A DNA stretch of 11,406 nt from an uncultured Flavobacterium sp. (GTDB lineage Bacteria; Bacteroidota; Bacteroidia; Flavobacteriales; Flavobacteriaceae). The DNA lies in the NCBI RefSeq assembly GCF_937876455.1, contig NZ_CALFIG010000310.1, positions 1 through 11,406 of the forward strand, read 5' to 3'. The notes beneath the pieces are model-generated. The model was given only the letters and a program-made list of their open reading frames with translations. It did not search any database and had not been told where the DNA came from. Numbering within the stretch: position 1 is the stretch's first letter; the number at the start of each line of letters is the position of its first letter. Positions 1 through 6,437 of the stretch are shown in pieces. A program made the translations under genes and the position numbers.

Positions 1-531
1 TCCATGAATTGTCATGATGCTTTCGGGATGAAACTGCACGCCTCTAACATTTAATTCTCTGTGTTTCAAAGACATTATAGCCCCCTGACTATCTATCGAA
101 GTAATTACTAAAACTTCAGGAAGATTTGTTTTATCTACTACCCAAGAATGGTAACGTCCCACTACAAATTGACGTGGAATACCTTCAAATATATAATCTT
201 CATTACATTGTTCAATTTCAGAAGCAACACCATGAAAAACATGCTGTAAGTTAAGCAAGGTTCCGCCAAAAACTTCAGCAATAGCTTGTAAGCCTAAACA
301 GACACCAAATATATCTTTTGAAGAAGAATAGGTTGTAATTACTTGCTTTAACAAACCTGCATCACTTGGCAAACCAGGGCCTGGAGATAACATTATTTTA
401 GTAAATTTTTCTAATTCTTCTATTTCAAATGCATCATTTCTAAACACGGTAACTTCTGCCCCTAAATCTTCTAAATAATGTACTAAATTATAGGTAAAAC
501 TATCATAATTATCAATCAGCGCTACTTTCAT
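1..531 (-). CDS. trpG/pabA: Glutamine amidotransferase subunit of anthranilate / aminodeoxychorismate synthase (partial)
   Basis: Class I glutamine amidotransferase subunit that releases ammonia from glutamine for a chorismate-using partner: TrpE for tryptophan, or PabB for folate. The minus strand reads MKVALIDNYDSFTYNLVHYL at the N-terminus, the family hallmark. It has an oxyanion-loop motif SPGPG near residues 49-53, the nucleophile elbow GVCLG with catalytic Cys78, and FHPES near the end with His168 and Glu170 completing the triad. The frame is open for 177 codons to base 1 with no stop. Full members are about 190 residues, so only the last few are missing. An in-frame ATG two codons upstream (537) is an alternative start. 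I prefer 531 because relatives begin close to MK-[VI]-x-[LV]-[IL]-D and a -7 box lies at 545-552. No trpE or pabB is upstream, and downstream genes are outside the window, so trpG and pabA cannot be separated. The family is secure; the exact pathway is not. Confidence 0.9.
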   Translation of the reverse strand, partial: MKVALIDNYDSFTYNLVHYLEDLGAEVTVFRNDAFEIEELEKFTKIMLSPGPGLPSDAGLLKQVITTYSSSKDIFGVCLGLQAIAEVFGGTLLNLQHVFHGVASEIEQCNEDYIFEGIPRQFVVGRYHSWVVDKTNLPEVLVITSIDSQGAIMSLKHRELNVRGVQFHPESIMTIHG

Positions 532-544
532 GTCCATTTTTTTT

Positions 545-552
545 CAAACTTA
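545..552 (-). promoter_or_regulatory. Bacteroidota -7 box for the glutamine amidotransferase gene
   Basis: The minus strand reads TAAGTTTG, a full match to the Bacteroidota primary-sigma -7 consensus TAnnTTTG. No TTG (-33) is seen at the usual 17-23 base spacing. Transcription would begin only a few bases before the ATG at 531, giving a very short leader. The same octamer with the same flank occurs upstream of the HAD gene (5763-5770). Confidence 0.4.
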
Positions 553-613
553 CATATTTTTTTTAAACCATATAATAATTAACTAATAATCTCCATAATC
601 GTTTTGATTTTTA

Positions 614-621
614 TAATTTTG
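614..621 (+). promoter_or_regulatory. Bacteroidota -7 box for the Smr / cysteine desulfurase unit
   Basis: TAATTTTG matches TAnnTTTG and lies 18 bases before the ATG at 640. There is no TTG at proper -33 spacing. The box faces away from the one at 545-552, so the 108-base gap 532-639 is a compact divergent promoter region. Confidence 0.45.
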
Positions 622-639
622 GTGTCAAACTAAAATAGT

Positions 640-1191
640 ATGCAAAAATTAGTTAACATTGGAGATAACGTATTGGTTTTAGACGATTCACTTGAAGGAA
701 AAGTAGTTGGCTTTAATGCTGCGTATGTACAAATTGAAACGCTTGATGGTTTTGTATTAGAATATTTACCTAATGAGCTTGTCACGATTACTAAGAATGC
801 TCCTGAACTAAATTTTAATAGAAGTATAGATTTGGTTTTAGCCGAAAAAGAACCTGCAAAAAAGAAAGGAGCGCCCTTAGTTCGCTATTCTAAAAAAGAG
901 CAGCCTATTTTTGAAGTCGATTTACATTTAGAAAAAATTATTGCAAAAGCATCTAAAAATTTAACTAATTTTGATAAACTTACCATCCAATTGAATGAAG
1001 CAAAACGTGCTTTAGATTTTGCTATTTCAAAGCGTTATTCTAGGGTGGTTTTGATACATGGTATTGGTGAAGGTGTGTTAAAATCAGAACTAGAATATTT
1101 GGTTAAACGGTATGAAAACATTAGCACACAGGAAGCTAATTACAGTAAATACGGACTGGGAGCAATGGAATTATATATTAAACAGAATTAA
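640..1191 (+). CDS. Smr-domain protein (MutS2 C-terminal-like)
   Basis: Small protein of 183 residues ending in an Smr domain, the nuclease or nucleic-acid-binding module first seen at the C-terminus of MutS2. The N-terminus (about 1-50) looks like a small beta-barrel, with a GD-V-V/GKVVG pattern as in KOW- or Tudor-like folds. A basic linker (about 68-87, including KKKGAPLVRYSKK) follows. The Smr domain runs from about 90 to 181 with both signatures: the LDLH-type motif at Asp94-Leu95-His96 and HGIGEG at 140-145. It ends in a hydrophobic strand, GAMELYI. There is no MutS ATPase domain, so this is a stand-alone Smr protein. Whether it cuts DNA or RNA cannot be told from sequence. It is separated by 27 bases from the cysteine desulfurase start and probably cotranscribed with it. 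The start is the first ATG after a -7 box. Confidence 0.85.
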   Translation: MQKLVNIGDNVLVLDDSLEGKVVGFNAAYVQIETLDGFVLEYLPNELVTITKNAPELNFNRSIDLVLAEKEPAKKKGAPLVRYSKKEQPIFEVDLHLEKIIAKASKNLTNFDKLTIQLNEAKRALDFAISKRYSRVVLIHGIGEGVLKSELEYLVKRYENISTQEANYSKYGLGAMELYIKQN

Positions 1192-1218
1192 TTTATTTGA
1201 TAAGTATTGTATTACTAC

Positions 1219-2340
1219 ATGGAAAAAATATATTTAGATAACGCAGCTACTACCCCACTACGAAAAGAAGTAATTCATACCATGATTGAAGTGCTAGAGC
1301 AAGATTTTGGAAACCCTTCCTCTACACATTCTTTTGGGAGAAGCGCAAAAACGATTATTGAATCAGCTCGAAAAACTATTGCACACTACTTAAATTGTTC
1401 GTCTCAAGAAATCATTTTTACGAGTAACGCTACTGAAGCTACCAATTGGATTTTATCCGAATTAATAAAAAACCATAACATTAAACGAATTGTTACCAGC
1501 AAATTAGAACATCATGCTACTTTATACACGTGTCAAAAATTAGCAAAAGAGTATCAAATAGAACTAGAATATATCCCCGTTTTACCTTCAGGTAATTTAG
1601 ATTTAAATTACTTGGAAAATACATTGGAAAAATCAATCAAAACAGTTGTAAGTTTGATGCATGTTAATAACGAAATAGGAACCCAATTAGATATTGAAAA
1701 GGTCAACCTCCTTTGCAAAAAAAATCAAGTTCTTTTTCATTGTGATACAGTGCAAACAATGGGAAAACTAAAAATTGATTTACAACAAACCACTATAGAT
1801 TTTGCAGTAGCAAGTGCACATAAATTTCATGGGCCTAAGGGGATTGGCTTTGCTTATATTTCAAAAAACATTTCTTTAGAACCTATGTTCGTTGGAGGCG
1901 AACAAGAAAAAGGATTACGCGCTGGAACTGAAGCTACGCATCAAATTGCGGGAATGGCTAAAGCATTTGAATTGGCACATATTGAATTAGACGAACACAA
2001 GAAATATATTTCGGAAATAAAAAACTACTGTGTAAGCGAATTAAAGCAAAGTTTCGAAGATATTAGGATAAATGGTGAGGATACTTTTTATAACATACTC
2101 AATATAAACTTACCTTTTTCTGAAGATAAAACTGCTATGTTATTATTCCATTTAGATTTAAAAGGAATTGCAGTATCTAGAGGAAGTGCATGCCAAAGTG
2201 GAAGTCCAAGGCCTTCACATGTTTTAGCTGAATTTTTAACAGAAGAACAATTAAAAAAACCATCAATACGTATATCTTTTAGTCATTTCAACACAAAAGA
2301 AGATATTGATGGTTTTATTAATGCTTTAAAAAGCATATAA
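1219..2340 (+). CDS. Cysteine desulfurase, NifS/IscS type
   Basis: PLP-dependent enzyme that takes sulfur from L-cysteine, leaving alanine and an enzyme-bound persulfide for Fe-S clusters or tRNA thiolation. The N-terminal LDNAATTPLR is typical. EH98 matches the His that stacks on PLP. HVNNEIG (148-154), Asp176 and Gln179 (DTVQ) form the cofactor site. The Schiff-base lysine is Lys202 in SAHKFHGPKG. The persulfide Cys325 lies in SRGSACQSG, the group I (IscS/NifS) loop, not the short SufS type. The reading frame extends back to a TTG at 1207, but ATG at 1219 gives the family-typical start MEKIYLDNAA and a 373-residue protein. Length is close to IscS/NifS. No iscU, iscA or tRNA-thiolation gene is adjacent, so the sulfur acceptor is unknown. 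The stop codon abuts the stop of the convergent DUF2911 gene. Confidence 0.93.
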   Translation: MEKIYLDNAATTPLRKEVIHTMIEVLEQDFGNPSSTHSFGRSAKTIIESARKTIAHYLNCSSQEIIFTSNATEATNWILSELIKNHNIKRIVTSKLEHHATLYTCQKLAKEYQIELEYIPVLPSGNLDLNYLENTLEKSIKTVVSLMHVNNEIGTQLDIEKVNLLCKKNQVLFHCDTVQTMGKLKIDLQQTTIDFAVASAHKFHGPKGIGFAYISKNISLEPMFVGGEQEKGLRAGTEATHQIAGMAKAFELAHIELDEHKKYISEIKNYCVSELKQSFEDIRINGEDTFYNILNINLPFSEDKTAMLLFHLDLKGIAVSRGSACQSGSPRPSHVLAEFLTEEQLKKPSIRISFSHFNTKEDIDGFINALKSI

Positions 2341-3186
2341 TTATTTAGACCAAGCAGTAATACTATCTGTATTTTGCTTTATATAATCTTGATTATTAGC
2401 TTTTGTAGCCCCTTCCAACGAAATTTTAGCCGAATCTATGGCACCTTTTTTATCGCCTAATTTAAACTGAATTAAAGATTTTAATCTATAATACCAAAAA
2501 GGAACTTCTACTTCTTTCGTTGTATTTATAGCTTTATTAACCCATTCTAATGCTTTAACTAAATCGTTATTTGTCTGGTAATAATATTGTGCACAGGTAA
2601 AATAATCATTTGCAGTAGGACCACTTAAAACCTGTTCAATAGTTTTTAAAACCACTTTTTGAGTTGGTACTTCAATTCGTAAAGAAACCATTGTTTTCTC
2701 CCAAGACAAATCGAGTGTTGCAGAATCAGTTGTGACATTATTTATTGAAATAGTAAAAGTTTCAATAGATTTTGAAAGCGATTCAGGCGAAACAGTAACA
2801 CGTAAAGCTACATTTGCTTCATCCCATACTTCTGGCAATCCCCAATTTGTAGTTTCTTTATAAAAAATAAAATCCCACGAATCTGCTCTTGGAGTGGTAA
2901 ATAATGCATATTTTCCTTTTAACAAAGGTTTATTTGCAATCAATACATCTTCTGAAAATGTAATAGTGGTATTTTCATTTGCTCCTGTTCGCCAGTTTTT
3001 TCCAAACGGAACTAATTCTCCATACACTAACCTTCCCTTTGCACTTGGGCGAGAATAGGAAACAGAGACAGTTGTTAATCCTACTACTTGTTCAATTTTT
3101 GAAACGGGACTAGCTTGTGGTATTTTAATTTGACCGAAACTAGTAAATGATACCAAGACCATTATTAATACTATATTTTTTTTCAT
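2341..3186 (-). CDS. Secreted DUF2911 protein with TPR-like C-terminus
   Basis: Protein of 281 residues. A Sec signal peptide (1-19: KK, hydrophobic stretch, then SFGQ) sends it to the periplasm or beyond. Residues about 27-175 match DUF2911, recognised by KIEQVVGLTTVSVSYSRPSAKGR, then LVPFGKNWRTGANENTTITF and LLKGKYALFT; it is probably all beta. The biochemical role of DUF2911 is unknown. The last 90 residues are helical and look like one or two TPR units, for example YYYQTNNDLVKALEWVNKAI followed by FKLGDKKGAIDSAKISLE. This suggests a protein-contact module. The gene stands alone, in convergent orientation to the cysteine desulfurase with no bases between the stops. Family assignment is firm, function unknown. 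Confidence 0.85.
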   Translation of the reverse strand: MKKNIVLIMVLVSFTSFGQIKIPQASPVSKIEQVVGLTTVSVSYSRPSAKGRLVYGELVPFGKNWRTGANENTTITFSEDVLIANKPLLKGKYALFTTPRADSWDFIFYKETTNWGLPEVWDEANVALRVTVSPESLSKSIETFTISINNVTTDSATLDLSWEKTMVSLRIEVPTQKVVLKTIEQVLSGPTANDYFTCAQYYYQTNNDLVKALEWVNKAINTTKEVEVPFWYYRLKSLIQFKLGDKKGAIDSAKISLEGATKANNQDYIKQNTDSITAWSK

Positions 3187-3209
3187 AAAGTTATTGTTGG
3201 ATTAAAACA

Positions 3210-3217
3210 CAAAATTA
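3210..3217 (-). promoter_or_regulatory. -7 box for the DUF2911 gene
   Basis: The minus strand reads TAATTTTG, matching TAnnTTTG, 23 bases before the ATG. The nearest upstream TTTG (3233-3236) is 15 bases away, slightly short of normal -33 spacing. Confidence 0.4.
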
Positions 3218-3293
3218 GTATTTTAAACAATACAAACATATACGTGAAAAATATTATTGTTTAACTCTTTATAATATTTATTAAACATTTTAG

Positions 3294-3301
3294 TATATTT
3301 G
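3294..3301 (+). promoter_or_regulatory. -7 box for the SRPBCC-photolyase unit
   Basis: TATATTTG matches TAnnTTTG, 54 bases before the ATG at 3356, so the leader would be about 50 bases. No -33 TTG at normal spacing. The leader is A/T-rich and shows no hairpin that I can see. It shares the 169-base divergent gap 3187-3355 with the DUF2911 promoter. Confidence 0.4.
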
Positions 3302-3355
3302 TAGACTTAAAGAATCATAAATAAAAGTTATTAATACTAAATTTTCTTACCATAA

Positions 3356-3820
3356 ATGAAGATCTATAGATTACAAACCACACAAAAATTACCTATAACA
3401 AAAGAGCAAGCTTGGGAATTTCTTTCTAGTCCAAAAAACTTAAAAACCATTACGCCAGACTATATGAGTTTTGATATTTTATGTGGGGCAGACAGAAAAA
3501 TGTTTCCAGGACAAATAATACAATACATAGTAACACCTATTTTTGGTATAAAAGCGAAATGGATTACTGAGATTACACATGTTGTAGAAGGCGACTATTT
3601 TGTAGACGAACAACGTTTTGGACCTTATTCTTTTTGGCATCACAAGCATTTTATTAAAGAAATTGAAGGCGGAGTGGAAATGGAAGATATTATTGACTAC
3701 AAAGTACCTTTTGGCCTTTTGGGGCGACTTGTACATCCTTTTCTAGTAAAACCTAAATTAGAAGAGATATTTATTTATAGAAGAAGAAAATTATATGAAC
3801 TTTTCGGAGAATTACATTAA
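3356..3820 (+). CDS. SRPBCC-family (START/polyketide-cyclase-like) protein
   Basis: Protein of 154 residues with no signal peptide, so cytoplasmic. The pattern fits an SRPBCC helix-grip fold: a first strand followed by TKEQAWEFLSSPKNLKTITP (15-34), the usual helix after the first strand; mid strands with PGQIIQYIVTPIFGIKAKW; the conserved FGPYSFWHHKHFIKEIEGG segment (88-106); MEDIIDYKVPFG (109-120); and a long C-terminal helix. These folds enclose a hydrophobic pocket; the ligand cannot be read from sequence. Its TAA shares a base with the ATG of the photolyase (TAATG), so translation is probably coupled and a role linked to light or DNA damage is likely but unproven. Similar domains occur beside photolyase or SDR genes in other bacteria. 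Confidence 0.8.
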   Translation: MKIYRLQTTQKLPITKEQAWEFLSSPKNLKTITPDYMSFDILCGADRKMFPGQIIQYIVTPIFGIKAKWITEITHVVEGDYFVDEQRFGPYSFWHHKHFIKEIEGGVEMEDIIDYKVPFGLLGRLVHPFLVKPKLEEIFIYRRRKLYELFGELH

Positions 3821-5106
3821 TGACAATTTTTTGGTTTAGAAGAGATTTACGATTAGAAGATAACGCAGCGCTTTTTCATGCTCTTAATGAAAATGATGCA
3901 GTACTTCCTATTTTTATTTTTGACACTTATATTTTAACAAACTTAGATAAAAATGATGCTCGTGTTACTTTTATTTGGCAACAACTACATGCAATTCAAG
4001 AAGCTTTACAAAAAATAAATAAAAATTTAGCTGTTTTTTATGGCGAACCGATTTCTGTTTTTAAAGAACTTATTGCAACACATTCCATTTCGTCTGTGTA
4101 TTGCAATCATGATTATGAACCAGCAGCACGAAAAAGAGATAAATCGATCAATGATTTATTACAATCTAAGGGAATACTTTTTAAAACATGCAAAGATCAA
4201 GTCATTTTTGAGAAATCTGAAATTGTAAAAGACGACGGAAGTCCGTATGTTGTATACACACCTTATTCAAAAAAATGGAAAGCTAGTTACAGAGAAAAGA
4301 ACTATGTGCCTTATCCTTCAGAAGATTTAGTACATAAATTATGTAAGCATCAATATCCTTTTTTATCACTTGAAGCAATTGGATTTGAAGCTAGTAAAAT
4401 TGTATTGCCTCACTTTGATATTTCAACTCAACTGGTAGAAAATTATGAAAAAACTAGAAATTTTCCAGCATTAAAAGGCACGTCTTTACTTGGTATTCAT
4501 TTGCGTTTTGGTACGATTAGCATTCGAAAACTGGCGCACTTTGCTTCTGGATTTGCAAACGAAACTTTTCTAAACGAATTGATTTGGCGTGAATTTTTTA
4601 TGCAAATTCTTTGGCATTTTCCACATACAATTACCAAGAGTTTTAAACCAAAATATGATGCTATTGAATGGAACAATGACGAAATAGCATTTCAAATGTG
4701 GTGCGAAGGAAAAACAGGTTATCCTATTGTTGATGCAGGCATGCGAGAGTTAAACGCTACGGGGCATATGCACAACAGAGTACGCATGATAGTGGCTAGC
4801 TTTTTGTGTAAACATCTATTAATTGATTGGAAATGGGGCGAAACCTATTTTGCTTCAAAACTATTAGATTATGAACAAGCCAGCAATGTGGGTAATTGGC
4901 AATGGGCCGCAGGCAGTGGTGTAGATGCCGCGCCTTATTTTAGAATATTTAATCCTGCAGAGCAAATAAAAAAATTTGATAAAGATTATGCCTACATTAA
5001 AAAATGGGTGCCCGAATGGAATACTTCCGTTTATCCACAGCCTATTGTAGATCATAAATTAGCAAGAATAAAATGCCTAGAAACGTATAAAAAAGCGGTA
5101 GGTTAA
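3820..5106 (+). CDS. phr: Cryptochrome/photolyase family protein, probable class I CPD photolyase
   Basis: Flavoprotein of 428 residues that uses blue light to split cyclobutane pyrimidine dimers. The N-terminal Rossmann-like antenna domain begins IFWFRRDLRLEDN (3-15). The FAD domain carries TSLLGIHLRFGTIS (221-234), ELIWREFF (253-260), GYPIVDAGMREL (300-311), MHNRVRM (317-323) and NWQWAAGSGVDAAPYFRIFNP (359-379). By alignment with E. coli PhrB, the electron-transfer Trp triad is intact (W284, W337, W360). The dimer-contacting residues are also present (E253, W256, N319, M323, W362), as is the Asn near the flavin (N356). This favours a repair enzyme over a signalling cryptochrome. It is shorter than PhrB (about 470 residues) because of shorter loops in the middle. 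It begins inside the stop codon of the SRPBCC gene and ends in a 4-base tail overlap with the HAD gene. Confidence 0.92.
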   Translation: MTIFWFRRDLRLEDNAALFHALNENDAVLPIFIFDTYILTNLDKNDARVTFIWQQLHAIQEALQKINKNLAVFYGEPISVFKELIATHSISSVYCNHDYEPAARKRDKSINDLLQSKGILFKTCKDQVIFEKSEIVKDDGSPYVVYTPYSKKWKASYREKNYVPYPSEDLVHKLCKHQYPFLSLEAIGFEASKIVLPHFDISTQLVENYEKTRNFPALKGTSLLGIHLRFGTISIRKLAHFASGFANETFLNELIWREFFMQILWHFPHTITKSFKPKYDAIEWNNDEIAFQMWCEGKTGYPIVDAGMRELNATGHMHNRVRMIVASFLCKHLLIDWKWGETYFASKLLDYEQASNVGNWQWAAGSGVDAAPYFRIFNPAEQIKKFDKDYAYIKKWVPEWNTSVYPQPIVDHKLARIKCLETYKKAVG

Positions 5107-5744
5107 AAATTAATTTTTAAGTCATCAAATTTATCTACAACTAAATCAGCTAATTCATATTGCTGTTTTTTAGAATTTACACTTCTGTATCCCACACAAA
5201 ATAAACCAGCCGCTTTTGCAGCTAGTATTCCATTTGTACTGTCTTCTATAACAAGACACTCATCTTTTGTCACGCCTGATAATCGTGCAGCTTCTTCAAA
5301 TATAGCTGGATGTGGTTTAGATTGAGGGAAATCTTCTCCAGAAACGATATGTGTAAAATAGCGATGCAAATTAAATCTAGTAAATACTCTGTCAATAGTT
5401 ACTTTAGCGGAAGATGAAGCCAGAATTAATTGTTTTCCCTCATTAAATAACTGATCAATTAACTTTTCGACTCCTTCAAGTAAAAACAAATCTTTTTTAG
5501 TGTCAAATGCATTATTAAATAAGTTTCGTTTAGTTATAACCAGCTCATCTAAAGGGATTTGAATTTCAAAGTGATCGATTAATTTTTGATATACGTTTTT
5601 GGTTGAATTTCCTGTAAACGTAGCGTACATTTCATCCGAAACTTGAATTCCTAATTGTTTAAAATGTTGCTGATAAGCAAAATAATGAACAGGTTCAGTA
5701 TCTACTATTACGCCATCCATATCAAAAATTACGGTTTGAATCAT
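5103..5744 (-). CDS. HAD-superfamily hydrolase, beta-phosphoglucomutase-like
   Basis: Cytoplasmic phosphatase or phosphomutase of 213 residues, HAD subfamily I with a helical cap (about 16-85). All four motifs are visible: motif I FDMDGVIVDTEP with nucleophile Asp8 and acid/base Asp10; motif II LASSS with Ser110; motif III Lys143 in SKPHP; motif IV IEDSTNG with Glu167 and Asp168. The DMDGVIVDTEP start and the cap type match beta-phosphoglucomutase and sugar-phosphate phosphatases (YcjU, YniC, GS1 relatives). The substrate cannot be set from sequence; no sugar gene is nearby. Its stop overlaps the photolyase stop in a shared TTAA. Single gene with its own -7 box. Confidence 0.9.
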   Translation of the reverse strand: MIQTVIFDMDGVIVDTEPVHYFAYQQHFKQLGIQVSDEMYATFTGNSTKNVYQKLIDHFEIQIPLDELVITKRNLFNNAFDTKKDLFLLEGVEKLIDQLFNEGKQLILASSSAKVTIDRVFTRFNLHRYFTHIVSGEDFPQSKPHPAIFEEAARLSGVTKDECLVIEDSTNGILAAKAAGLFCVGYRSVNSKKQQYELADLVVDKFDDLKINF

Positions 5745-5762
5745 CTCTCTTTATATTTCAAG

Positions 5763-5770
5763 CAAACTTA
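5763..5770 (-). promoter_or_regulatory. -7 box for the HAD hydrolase gene
   Basis: The minus strand reads TAAGTTTG (TAnnTTTG), 18 bases before the ATG at 5744. It is preceded by ATG, giving ATGTAAGTTTG, the same 11 bases as upstream of the amidotransferase gene. No -33 element seen. Confidence 0.45.
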
Positions 5771-5812
5771 CATAATTTCATATTTTATTCCTATTCATTA
5801 AACCTTTTTAAG

Positions 5813-5820
5813 TATCTTTA
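5813..5820 (+). promoter_or_regulatory. Probable -7 box for the ECF sigma unit
   Basis: TATCTTTA differs from TAnnTTTG only at the last base and lies 24 bases before the GTG start. It sits in the 100-base divergent gap 5745-5844. An autoregulated ECF promoter could also lie here, but I see no recognisable ECF -35/-10 pair. Confidence 0.3.
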
Positions 5821-5844
5821 GTCAAATAATTTAAAAAGAAATTT

Positions 5845-6387
5845 GTGGAGCAAGAAAAGCAATTCATAGTAGATTTATGTCACCCAAAGACACAACAAGC
5901 AGCCTTTAAAAAGTTAGTGCAAGAATATCAGAAGCCTTTGTATTATCATATCAGGGCTATTGTTTTGAATCATGATGACACTGATGATGTATTGCAAAAC
6001 ACATTTATAAAAGTATTTGCCAACATTCAGCAATTTAAAGGAGAAAGTAAATTATATTCTTGGATGTATAGAATTGCTACCAATGAAGCCTTGTCTTTTA
6101 TACAGCAACGAGCTAAAAAACAAGGTATATCGAATGAAGAATTACAATCAAAAACAATACAGAAATTAGAAAGTGACGTATATTTTGAAGGTGAAGCTAT
6201 CCAACTAAAATTACAAAAAGCAATTGCTCTTTTACCTGAAAAACAACAATTAGTATTTAAAATGAAATATTTTCAAGAAATGAAATATGAATTCATGAGT
6301 GAAATTCTAGAAACAAGTGTAGGTGCTTTAAAAGCAAGTTACCACCATGCCGTAAAAAAAATTGAAGAATTTTTAAAACAAGATTAA
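5845..6387 (+). CDS. ECF-type RNA polymerase sigma factor
   Basis: Sigma-70 family factor of 180 residues with only regions 2 and 4, as in ECF sigmas. Region 2 (about 22-92) contains DDTDDVLQNTFIKVF (44-58), which binds core RNA polymerase, and SWMYRIATNEAL (72-83), which covers the -10 reading helix. A charged linker (90-118) follows. Region 4 (about 126-173) has LPEKQQLVFKMKYFQEMKYEFMSEIL and then a helix-turn-helix TSVGALKASYHHAVKKI. The start is GTG: no in-frame ATG exists until residue 74, and relatives begin MEQE, so GTG is well supported. It is the first of three same-strand genes with gaps of 50 and 29 bases. The next two encode a membrane protein and a periplasmic protein, the usual arrangement for a sigma factor held inactive until an envelope signal. 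Confidence 0.93.
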   Translation: MEQEKQFIVDLCHPKTQQAAFKKLVQEYQKPLYYHIRAIVLNHDDTDDVLQNTFIKVFANIQQFKGESKLYSWMYRIATNEALSFIQQRAKKQGISNEELQSKTIQKLESDVYFEGEAIQLKLQKAIALLPEKQQLVFKMKYFQEMKYEFMSEILETSVGALKASYHHAVKKIEEFLKQD

Positions 6388-6437
6388 ACTTTTTTAAAAA
6401 ACTGCTATCTAATTATAAAATTCCATTAATCAAGGAA

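Noticed and set aside
1207..1218. TTG at 1207 as start of the cysteine desulfurase
   Set aside because: It would add MYYY before MEKIYLDNAA, where the family normally starts. ATG 1219 fits better.
2321..2336. Inverted repeat ATGCTTTAAAAAGCAT at the junction of the convergent desulfurase and DUF2911 genes, possible terminator
   Set aside because: The stem is only 6-7 A/T-rich pairs, lies within the last codons of the desulfurase gene and has no T-run after it. In such AT-rich sequence this is likely chance.
3479..3736. 85-codon open frame on minus within the SRPBCC gene
   Set aside because: Antisense to a well-supported gene, with no family resemblance and no promoter box.
4945..4980. Possible 6-4 photolyase or signalling cryptochrome identity
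   Set aside because: The CPD-contacting Glu, Trp, Asn and Met and the WQWAA motif match class I CPD photolyase, and the flavin-proximal Asn is kept.
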